This document shows positions 1 to 4,803 of a stretch of DNA of 5,341 nt, piece after piece. The notes under the pieces were generated by a model. That model was not told the origin of the DNA. It saw nothing but the letters and a program-made list of their open reading frames with translations, and did no database searches. Every line of letters begins with the position of its first letter. Position 1 is the stretch's first letter. Source of the stretch: an uncultured Oscillospiraceae bacterium (GTDB lineage Bacteria > Bacillota > Clostridia > Oscillospirales > Acutalibacteraceae); assembly GCA_900555705.1 (NCBI GenBank), contig USLV01000108.1:1-5341 (forward strand), in the 5' to 3' direction. A program made the translations under genes and the position numbers.

Positions 1-2
1 CC

Positions 3-11
3 ATTATAGCA
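3..11 (-). promoter_or_regulatory. Possible extended -10 promoter element reading out of the window
   Basis: Read on the minus strand, this stretch is TGC followed directly by TATAAT, a perfect sigma-A -10 hexamer with the TG-N extension that can replace a -35 box. I see no good -35 hexamer 16-18 bases upstream; the sequence there is purine-rich. It lies just past the cotJ terminator and points toward position 1, so it would serve a minus-strand gene outside the window. The call rests on one short motif and the target gene cannot be seen. Confidence 0.35.
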
Positions 12-47
12 AAGGGAGTTTTTCTCTTCTTTTCGCCAAGTGAACGT

Positions 48-85
48 TTTAAAAGGGGCACCTTTTTCAAGGCACCCCTTTTAAA
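48..85 (-). terminator. Intrinsic terminator of the cotJ operon
   Basis: A 16-pair stem (48-64 with 69-85, counting the outer A/T pairs) surrounds a four-base loop and begins 13 bases past the cotJC stop. In minus-strand RNA the stem is continuous, because the two central positions form U-G and G-U wobbles, and the loop reads GAAA, a GNRA tetraloop. In plus-strand RNA the same positions are C/A mismatches. The 3' arm ends CCCCUUUU, so the U-run lies in the base of the stem with its A-tract partner. The strand asymmetry fits termination of the minus-strand cotJ transcript. Confidence 0.85.
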
Positions 86-98
86 GCGGTCGTCTGAC

Positions 99-722
99 TC
101 AGCAGTCGCCCTTCTGGTTGAAGCAGTTTTTGTCAAAGCTCGGATTGCAGGCGTAGAAATTCCGGCTGTCCATGCGATCGGTCGCCAGCCGCAGTCCCTC
201 GCCGAAGCGCTGGTAATGGACGATCTCCCGCTCACGCAGAAATTTCAGCGGATCCCGTACATCCGGGTCATCCACCAGCCGCAGCAGGTTGTCGTATGTC
301 GTCCGCGCCTTCTGCTCTGCTGCAAGATCCTCGTTCAAATCGGCAAGAACATCCCCCTTGACGCCAATATAGCTGGCAGTCCACGGCACACCTGACGCAG
401 CAACCGGATAAACTCCAGCGGTGTGATCCACAAAATAGGGCGCGAATCCGGATTTCAGGATCTCCTCCTCGCTCATCTCACGGGTCAGCTGATGCACCAT
501 TGCCGAGATCATCTCAAAATGCGCCAACTCCTCAGTCGCGATATCGGTCAGCAGCCCCTTGAGCTCCGCATACGGCATGCTGTAGCGCTGACTGAGATAG
601 CGCATGGAGGCTCCCAATTCGCCATCCGGCCCTCCATATTGCGTAATGATCAGTTGAGCAATCTGCGGATTGGGATTTTTGATTCGGACCGGATATTGCA
701 GCTTTTTCTCATATTGCCACAT
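99..722 (-). CDS. cotJC: Spore coat protein CotJC, manganese-catalase-like
   Basis: This 207-residue protein belongs to the CotJC family, inner spore-coat proteins with the ferritin-like four-helix fold of dimanganese catalases. The expected metal ligands are visible: E35 in a GELGAS helix, E65 and H68 in TEELAHFE, E136 in AAEQKAR and H169 in EIVHYQRF. A catalase-type di-metal centre is therefore plausible, although activity cannot be read from sequence. The C-terminal tail carries three cysteines (192, 200, 207, the last residue), which might cross-link in the coat. The ATG at 722 was chosen because a GAGGGGG ribosome site lies at 731-737, eight bases upstream, and the family start MWxYEKKLQYP follows it. 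The open frame continues 24 codons further upstream, but that part overlaps the end of cotJB. The ribosome site overlaps the cotJB stop codon, so the two are probably translated together. Length and content are normal for the family. Confidence 0.95.
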   Translation of the reverse strand: MWQYEKKLQYPVRIKNPNPQIAQLIITQYGGPDGELGASMRYLSQRYSMPYAELKGLLTDIATEELAHFEMISAMVHQLTREMSEEEILKSGFAPYFVDHTAGVYPVAASGVPWTASYIGVKGDVLADLNEDLAAEQKARTTYDNLLRLVDDPDVRDPLKFLREREIVHYQRFGEGLRLATDRMDSRNFYACNPSFDKNCFNQKGDC

Positions 723-735
723 AATACATTCCCCC

Positions 736-987
736 TCACATAAAATCCCATGGCCACGGGTCGTCGACCCATGTCCAGCGGTCGCCACAGACATCGTTCT
801 GTGTCACCACATAAGGACCAAAATTCTTCTCATATTCCTCGATCAACTCGCAGCGCTTTGTCATATAGGCCTCACGGGTTTTCATCGCATCCTCATCGTC
901 GGGATGCGTGTCCAGATACAATGCCATTTCCAGAATCGCGAAATCATAGGCGTCGATCTTCTGACGCCAGCACATACTATCGTCCAC
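736..987 (-). CDS. cotJB: Spore coat protein CotJB
   Basis: CotJB is a small spore-coat component encoded between CotJA and CotJC; its biochemical role is not known. Family hallmarks are a short helix (residues 11-23), the signature LYLDTHPDD (23-31), a charged helix with a KNFGP turn (54-58) and the tryptophan-rich end WTWVDDPWPW (71-80). I chose GTG at 987, giving 83 residues, because a full AAGGAGG at 996-1002 sits exactly eight bases upstream. The first ATG, at 975, would be 20 bases from that site, too far for normal initiation, and would give 79 residues. With the GTG start the gene overlaps the end of cotJA by 11 bases; the cotJA stop is at 977-979. The identity is firm; the start is likely but not certain. 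Confidence 0.92.
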   Translation of the reverse strand: MDDSMCWRQKIDAYDFAILEMALYLDTHPDDEDAMKTREAYMTKRCELIEEYEKNFGPYVVTQNDVCGDRWTWVDDPWPWDFM

Positions 988-1177
988 AGCGGCAACCTCC
1001 TTCCACCAACCACGGCTTATCCAGCTCCGGGAAAATAGTGCCGCGGCGGAATCCGTATTCCGGCTCATAGACGCATTCGAGGTACTGCACCGGGATGAAT
1101 ACCATGGCGGGCAGCGGGGTACAGGTACAGGAATCGTCCTCGCGTTCCCTTTCGGGACAACACATATCGTGATTCAA
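977..1177 (-). CDS. cotJA: Spore coat protein CotJA, cysteine-rich
   Basis: This 66-residue protein matches CotJA by the core PAMVFIPVQ (23-31) and the RRGTIFPELDKPW block (44-56). In Bacillus subtilis CotJA is needed for CotJC to enter the coat; its molecular function is unknown. This copy is short for the family and holds seven cysteines (6, 7, 17, 19, 35, 62, 64), including CxC pairs at 17/19 and 62/64, an unusual density. The start is taken as TTG at 1177: an AGGAGA site at 1185-1190 lies eight bases upstream, whereas the first in-frame ATG, at 1165, is 20 bases away. It is the first gene of the minus-strand operon and runs directly into cotJB. No signal peptide or membrane segment is visible, as expected for a coat protein made in the mother cell. 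Confidence 0.9.
   Translation of the reverse strand: MNHDMCCPEREREDDSCTCTPLPAMVFIPVQYLECVYEPEYGFRRGTIFPELDKPWLVEGGCRCGR
996..1002 (-). promoter_or_regulatory. Ribosome binding site deciding the cotJB GTG start
   Basis: The minus strand reads AAGGAGG, a full Shine-Dalgarno core, with eight bases before GTG at 987 and twenty before ATG at 975. It lies inside the 3' end of cotJA, so cotJB is translated from a site within the upstream gene. Confidence 0.8.
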
Positions 1178-1184
1178 TGCCAGC

Positions 1185-1190
1185 TCTCCT
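1185..1190 (-). promoter_or_regulatory. Ribosome binding site deciding the cotJA TTG start
   Basis: The minus strand reads AGGAGA within a longer AAAAAGGAGAG stretch. The spacing is eight bases to TTG at 1177 and twenty to ATG at 1165, which favours the TTG start. Confidence 0.75.
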
Positions 1191-1227
1191 TTTTCTGAAT
1201 TTGGACTTTCAGGCCGTCCTCATCCCC

Positions 1228-1235
1228 AGTCTATG
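1228..1235 (-). promoter_or_regulatory. Weak candidate sporulation-sigma -10 for cotJ
   Basis: The minus strand reads CATAGACT, seven of eight matches to the sigma-E -10 consensus known from Bacillus (CATACAMT). The position would give a leader of roughly 40 bases before cotJA, and cotJ is sigma-E-controlled in B. subtilis. No convincing -35 element is present 14-15 bases upstream, so this is a candidate only. The surrounding 212-base divergent region (1178-1389) holds no gene that I can support. Confidence 0.3.
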
Positions 1236-1332
1236 CCCATCCCACTGTTCGGGTTCCGTCCGTCGGCGATAAAGCGGGATTTTTTGTGGAAGATGTCCTG
1301 CTTCCCCAATGGAACTTGTCTAAAATGCCCTC

Positions 1333-1361
1333 TTGCTTTCTGGCACAGAAACCCGTATACT
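1333..1361 (+). promoter_or_regulatory. Candidate sigma-A promoter for the glycosidase gene
   Basis: TTGCTT at 1333-1338 and TATACT at 1356-1361 are separated by exactly 17 bases. The -10 has five of six consensus matches; the -35 keeps only TTG. A start near 1368 would leave a leader of about 20 bases that carries the ribosome site. The spacing and position are good, but the -35 half is weak. Confidence 0.5.
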
Positions 1362-1389
1362 CAATGAAAGGAAAGGGAGGAAATTTTCT

Positions 1390-3219
1390 ATGATGTATGA
1401 CACGCTGAAGAAACAGACCGCTGTCGGCTACAACACCTGGGACACCACGAGTGTGCTGTCGCATGTGCTGCTGCCCTATGGTCTGTCCATTCGCCTCGGC
1501 TTTAAGGACTACGTCACCGGCCGGGTGTTCCGCAATGTCCTGATCGGCGACGCCATTGACGGCAAGGAGCTGATCCATCCCGGCATCCGCACCTATGGCG
1601 GCGGCTATACCGAACTCGCGTTCCACCACGGTTCAGTTCATGTCCGGATCCAGTCTGCTGCTGTTGAGGATGAGCAGTATCTCCTCATCACGCCGCTCGA
1701 ATTTCCGGAGCAGGATACGGTTGTGCGCGCGCCGGCGCTGGTGGCGGATCTTTGCATGCTCTGGAACCGTCCGGGCCGTGTCTGCCGGGAAGGCAATCAG
1801 TTGAAAGCCGAGCTCGCCGACCGGGAGATCACCTTCTCCGCGACCGGCCGCCTGTTGGACGAATACTATACCTTCTCCACAAACCCGTATCTCGCGATGG
1901 AGCTCTCCGGTCCGATTGCCATTTCCTCCGCCGCCTGTTCGCTCGAGGAGGTACAGAAGACCATCGAGGCTGCGCGGGCAAAGGCGGAGGAAAGTGCCGC
2001 AAAATACGGTGACCAGGCGGAATGCTATGCCGCCATGCGTACCTGCCTCGCCTGGGACACCATCTATGATCCGGAGCACGATCGTATCTGCTCGCCGGTC
2101 AGCCGGAACTGGAACGTCCGTTGGGGCGGCTATGTTCTCTTCTGCTGGGATACCTTTTTTGCCGCCGCGATGGCCGCCGTCGAGAACAAAGAGCTCGCCT
2201 ATATGAACATCCTCGCGATCCTCGAGGAGATGACCGAAAACGGCTTTGTCCCGAACTTCGGCGCGGCTTATGACTATAAGAGCCGGGATCGCTCCCAGCC
2301 GCCGGTCGGCTCGATTGTCATCCGTCAGGTCTATGACCGTTACCGCGAGAAATGGCTGCTTGAGGAGACCTTCGACCGACTGTTTGGCTGGAACACCTGG
2401 TTCACAAACGAGCGTACCAACGCCGACGGCACCCTCAGCTGGGGTTCCAATGTTTATCAGCCCCGCATCGGCAAGCATTGGGAGCGCTTTGCGATTCACA
2501 ACCACGACGGCGCGGCCTTTGAATCCGGCCTCGACAACAGCCCGATGTATGACGGCGTGCCCTTCAACCCGGACACCAACTGCCTCTATCTGGCGGATGT
2601 CGGCCTGACCGGTCTCTACATCGCCGACTGCGAGGATCTCGCCTATCTGGCGGCGGAAATCGGCCGAACAGAGGAGCAGCAGGTGCTGCTGCAACGGGCG
2701 CAACACGCCAAGGACGGCATGGCTGCGCTTTGGAGCGAGCAGGACGGCATCTTCCTGAACCGCCGTACGGATACCGGCGAGTTCAGCCGTCGCCTCTCGC
2801 CCACCAATTTCTACGCGCTGTTCAGCGATCGCGTCTCGGATGAGCAGGCGACTCGCATGGTGAAGGAGCACATGTTTAATCCGGAGGAGTTCTGGGGCGA
2901 CTATGTACTGCCCTCCATCGCGCGCAACGACCCCGCTTTCCCGGACCAGAACTACTGGCGCGGCCGCGTCTGGGGCCCGCTCAACTATCTCGTGTATCTG
3001 GCGCTCTGCCGCCAGAACCAGCCGGAGGCGCGGACCGCGCTCGCGGAGAAGTCGGCCGACCTGCTGCTGAAGGAATGGCGCCTGCACGGCCATGTCCACG
3101 AGAACTACGACAGCACGACCGGCATGGGCTGCGGTGTGCATAACAGTGACAAGTTCTATCACTGGGGTGCACTGCTGGCGCTGATCGGTGTGCTCGAGAG
3201 CGAGCAGCCGAACGCCTGA
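1390..3219 (+). CDS. GH63/trehalase-like glycoside hydrolase, cytoplasmic, substrate unknown
   Basis: This 609-residue protein has an N-terminal beta-rich part (about 1-210) and an (alpha/alpha)6-barrel (about 215-609) of the clan that includes GH63 glucosidases, mannosylglycerate hydrolases and GH37 trehalases. Barrel landmarks are WDTFF (253-257), ENGFVPN (283-289), ESGLDNSP (378-385), YWRGRVWGP (522-530), HENYD (570-574) and HWGALLAL (591-598). By analogy with characterised GH63 and GH37 enzymes, D382 would be the general acid and E571 the general base; both are present, so the enzyme looks intact and inverting. It should hydrolyse an alpha-glycosidic bond, but glucoside versus mannoside cannot be decided here. 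There is no signal peptide or membrane segment, so a short imported or internal saccharide is the likely substrate. ATG at 1390 follows an AGGGAGG site (1374-1380) by nine bases; a second ATG follows immediately. The gene stands alone, divergent from cotJ, with no transporter or regulator nearby to suggest a sugar. Confidence 0.85.
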   Translation: MMYDTLKKQTAVGYNTWDTTSVLSHVLLPYGLSIRLGFKDYVTGRVFRNVLIGDAIDGKELIHPGIRTYGGGYTELAFHHGSVHVRIQSAAVEDEQYLLITPLEFPEQDTVVRAPALVADLCMLWNRPGRVCREGNQLKAELADREITFSATGRLLDEYYTFSTNPYLAMELSGPIAISSAACSLEEVQKTIEAARAKAEESAAKYGDQAECYAAMRTCLAWDTIYDPEHDRICSPVSRNWNVRWGGYVLFCWDTFFAAAMAAVENKELAYMNILAILEEMTENGFVPNFGAAYDYKSRDRSQPPVGSIVIRQVYDRYREKWLLEETFDRLFGWNTWFTNERTNADGTLSWGSNVYQPRIGKHWERFAIHNHDGAAFESGLDNSPMYDGVPFNPDTNCLYLADVGLTGLYIADCEDLAYLAAEIGRTEEQQVLLQRAQHAKDGMAALWSEQDGIFLNRRTDTGEFSRRLSPTNFYALFSDRVSDEQATRMVKEHMFNPEEFWGDYVLPSIARNDPAFPDQNYWRGRVWGPLNYLVYLALCRQNQPEARTALAEKSADLLLKEWRLHGHVHENYDSTTGMGCGVHNSDKFYHWGALLALIGVLESEQPNA

Positions 3220-3238
3220 TCAATCGAAAAGCATAAAC

Positions 3239-3269
3239 AAAAGCCGGTGTCTTTCAGATACCGGCTTTT
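3239..3269 (+). terminator. Terminator after the glycosidase gene, probably bidirectional
   Basis: AAAAGCCGGUGUCU pairs with AGAUACCGGCUUUU around a three-base loop (3253-3255). One position (3249/3259) is a G-U wobble on the plus strand and an A/C mismatch on the minus strand. On the plus strand the stem ends in UUUU, followed by CAUAUUUUU. It starts 20 bases past the glycosidase stop and ends 12 bases from the convergent VOC stop. On the minus strand the stem also ends UUUU-GUUU, so it can serve both genes, more strongly the plus-strand one. Confidence 0.9.
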
Positions 3270-3280
3270 CATATTTTTAC

Positions 3281-3742
3281 TCACATGCAGTTCTCCACAA
3301 AGCTCACCGGAACATCCATACGTGTCGCCACCTGTTCCGGCGTCATCCCGCTGTCCAGAAAACGCCTGCAAACCACATCCATGGCTTCCCCCACCTCAAT
3401 CACATGCCGGTCGGGATCATAGAAACGTACCACACGCTGCCCCCATGCATGCTCTTTGACCGGGTGCACACAGGCAACATTGCTCGCCTCCAGCTTGACA
3501 AGAAACTGGTCAAACTCCTCTGCTTCAAAGTAGAGCTCAAAAGTATGACTGCCAAAGGAAATATCCTCTCTGCCGATAAACTCTCGCCAGGTTGCAAGCG
3601 TCTGTAAAGCTAATCCGCCGGTCAACGTCTTGTTGGCACCAAAATCCAGAATGACCTGAAGCCCCAGGACCGTTTTATAAAATTCAACTGAGCGTTCCAT
3701 ATCCGCTACCACCAGCATCGGATTTTTCATCTGCACGTTCAT
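3281..3742 (-). CDS. VOC-superfamily (glyoxalase-fold) protein with C-terminal extension
   Basis: This 153-residue protein shows two vicinal-oxygen-chelate modules: PMLVVADMERSVEFYKTVLG (8-27) opens the first, FGSHTFELYFEAEEFDQFL (63-81) opens the second, and FYDPDRHVIEV (107-117) gives the closing strand. Such proteins include lyases, dioxygenases and antibiotic-binding proteins; the specific function is unknown. Likely metal ligands are H66 and E116, but the position usually held by the first-strand His appears to be N7, so the metal site may be altered. The last 30 or so residues (MTPEQVATRMDVPVSFVE, 133-150) extend past the fold and resemble a short helix-turn-helix. ATG at 3742 is preferred because AAAGGGTGG lies just upstream. 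ATG at 3775 lacks a good site and would begin close to the upstream hairpin, and ATG at 3730 has no site. I see no promoter between the gene and the upstream hairpin. The base composition looks slightly more AT-rich than that of the glycosidase gene. Confidence 0.85.
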   Translation of the reverse strand: MNVQMKNPMLVVADMERSVEFYKTVLGLQVILDFGANKTLTGGLALQTLATWREFIGREDISFGSHTFELYFEAEEFDQFLVKLEASNVACVHPVKEHAWGQRVVRFYDPDRHVIEVGEAMDVVCRRFLDSGMTPEQVATRMDVPVSFVENCM

Positions 3743-3782
3743 TGCCACCCTTTTTTCACCGTTTTGAGAACCCATAAAGACG

Positions 3783-3818
3783 ATCTGCCTTATGTCCCTT
3801 TCGGGACATAAGGCAGAT
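3783..3818 (-). terminator. Perfect 16-bp hairpin closing the rsmD-coaD operon
   Basis: 3783-3798 is the exact reverse complement of 3803-3818, leaving a four-base loop that reads GAAA in minus-strand RNA and is closed by a C-G pair, a very stable GNRA arrangement. It starts eight bases past the stop of the coiled-coil gene. On the minus strand the stem is followed by CGUCUUUAUG, a weak U-tract, so termination may be incomplete and some transcript could continue into the VOC gene. A processing or stability hairpin is an alternative. Confidence 0.7.
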
Positions 3819-3826
3819 ATTCTCCA

Positions 3827-4294
3827 TCAGGGCTCCTGAAGCTGGGCCGGAGGATTGCGCAGCGTCTGTCGCACCTGCCGCACCTCGCCGAGGCGCTGGG
3901 CAAGCGTTTCCTCCGTCCGCCGAAGCATATCCTCGGAAAAATCATAGGCACTCTTGCGCATCTCGCGGGCGCGTTGCTGGGACTGGCTGAGCAGTTCGTT
4001 CGCCTTGGCCTGCGCCTGCTTGACAACCTCTTCCTCCGCAATCAGACGACGCGCACGCTCCTCCGCTGTGCGGACAATCGACTCCGCCTCCCGCCGGGCG
4101 GTCGAGATGATGTCCGCCCGATCCGAGACGATCGCCTTCGCCTGCCGCACCTCGATCGGCATATTCGCGCGAATATCGTCGATCAGGTCACGCAGCCGCT
4201 CCGCCTCCACAAGGCATTTGCCGCCGGAAAGCGGCATACTCCATGCCTTGTCGATCATATCGTCGATCTGCTCCAGAATTTCCTCCACTGTCAT
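3827..4294 (-). CDS. Conserved helical (coiled-coil) protein coupled to coaD, function unknown
   Basis: This 155-residue soluble protein is almost entirely helical. Residues 1-50 form a distinct head containing PLSGGKCLVEAERLRDLIDD (21-40). About 52-145 form a long charged helix rich in A, E, R and Q (for example ISTARREAESIVRTAEERAR, 63-82). A proline-rich tail (147-155) ends it. Similar proteins downstream of coaD in Clostridia are, from memory, often labelled ATPase or V-type ATPase subunit H. No Walker motif or membrane anchor is present, so that label reflects coiled-coil composition only. Its ATG overlaps the coaD TGA (ATGA, 4291-4294), implying coupled translation, with an AAAGGA site roughly ten bases upstream. 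The start is secure. A scaffold or DivIVA-like role is conceivable but not shown. Confidence 0.8.
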   Translation of the reverse strand: MTVEEILEQIDDMIDKAWSMPLSGGKCLVEAERLRDLIDDIRANMPIEVRQAKAIVSDRADIISTARREAESIVRTAEERARRLIAEEEVVKQAQAKANELLSQSQQRAREMRKSAYDFSEDMLRRTEETLAQRLGEVRQVRQTLRNPPAQLQEP

Positions 4295-4803
4295 GTCGCA
4301 TCGTTCCTTTCAAATTTCCGCAGAATATCCTCTGCGATACATCCCGGGACAAACGCCCGGATATCTCCTCCATAGCCCGCGACCTGCTTCACCAGGCTGG
4401 AGGATAGATACATATGCTCCGCCTTGGTGGTCAAAAATACCGTCTCCGCCTCGGAATTGAGCTCGCGGTTGGTAAGCGCCATCTGGAACTCATACTCAAA
4501 ATCCGACATGGCCCGGAGACCTTTAACAATGGCGATCGCGTGCTTTTCCCTTGCATAGGCGGCGAGCAGCCCATCATAGATATCAATCTCGACATTTGGA
4601 ATGTCCGCTGTTGTCCTCCGAAGCAGCTCGCGCCGCTCCTCCTTCGTGAACAGTGGCTGCTTTGCCGCATTGGTCATCACGACGACAATCACCCGGTCAA
4701 AGAGCGATGCCGCCCGGTGGATGATGTCCATATGGCCGTTGGTTACCGGGTCGAAGCTGCCGGGACAGATCGCAATTTTTTCAGAACCCTGTATCCCGTT
4801 CAA
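4291..4803 (-). CDS. coaD: Phosphopantetheine adenylyltransferase (CoaD)
   Basis: CoaD transfers AMP from ATP to 4'-phosphopantetheine, giving dephospho-CoA, the penultimate step of coenzyme A synthesis in the cytosol. The 170-residue sequence has the nucleotidyltransferase signature PGSFDPVTNGH (14-24, with T21 and H24 of the TxGH motif), the phosphopantetheine-contacting KGLRAMSDFEYE (94-105) and the YLSSSLVKQVA motif (132-142). All key parts are intact. The start is TTG at 4803: an AGGAGGGG site lies at 4809-4816, and no ATG or GTG occurs in frame before the signature. This gives about eight residues ahead of the usual KIAICPGSF beginning. TTG and the rsmD TGA overlap as TTGA (4800-4803), so translation is probably coupled on both sides. 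Confidence 0.97.
   Translation of the reverse strand: MNGIQGSEKIAICPGSFDPVTNGHMDIIHRAASLFDRVIVVVMTNAAKQPLFTKEERRELLRRTTADIPNVEIDIYDGLLAAYAREKHAIAIVKGLRAMSDFEYEFQMALTNRELNSEAETVFLTTKAEHMYLSSSLVKQVAGYGGDIRAFVPGCIAEDILRKFERNDAT

Noticed and set aside
723..794. 24-codon upstream extension of cotJC
   Set aside because: It overlaps the end of cotJB, and the ribosome site at 731-737 points to ATG 722.
423..1070. Plus-strand open frames of about 106-122 codons across cotJC, cotJB and cotJA
   Set aside because: They overlap three recognised coat genes on the other strand, lack ribosome sites of note and show no recognisable protein features.
1239..1285. Possible terminator or attenuator ahead of the glycosidase (ATCCC...GGGAT followed by six T)
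   Set aside because: The pairing is only five base pairs with a roughly 30-base interior lacking a good stem, and the likely promoter lies downstream of it.
1333..1389. 19-codon upstream extension of the glycosidase
   Set aside because: It covers the likely promoter and ribosome site; ATG 1390 has the well-placed AGGGAGG.
1633..3162. A 509-codon open frame on the strand opposite the glycosidase
   Set aside because: Its codons are in exact register with the sense codons, so it would be closed only by TTA, CTA or TCA in the sense gene, which this GC-biased gene avoids in this stretch. The translation shows no family motif, and the sense protein is clearly conserved.
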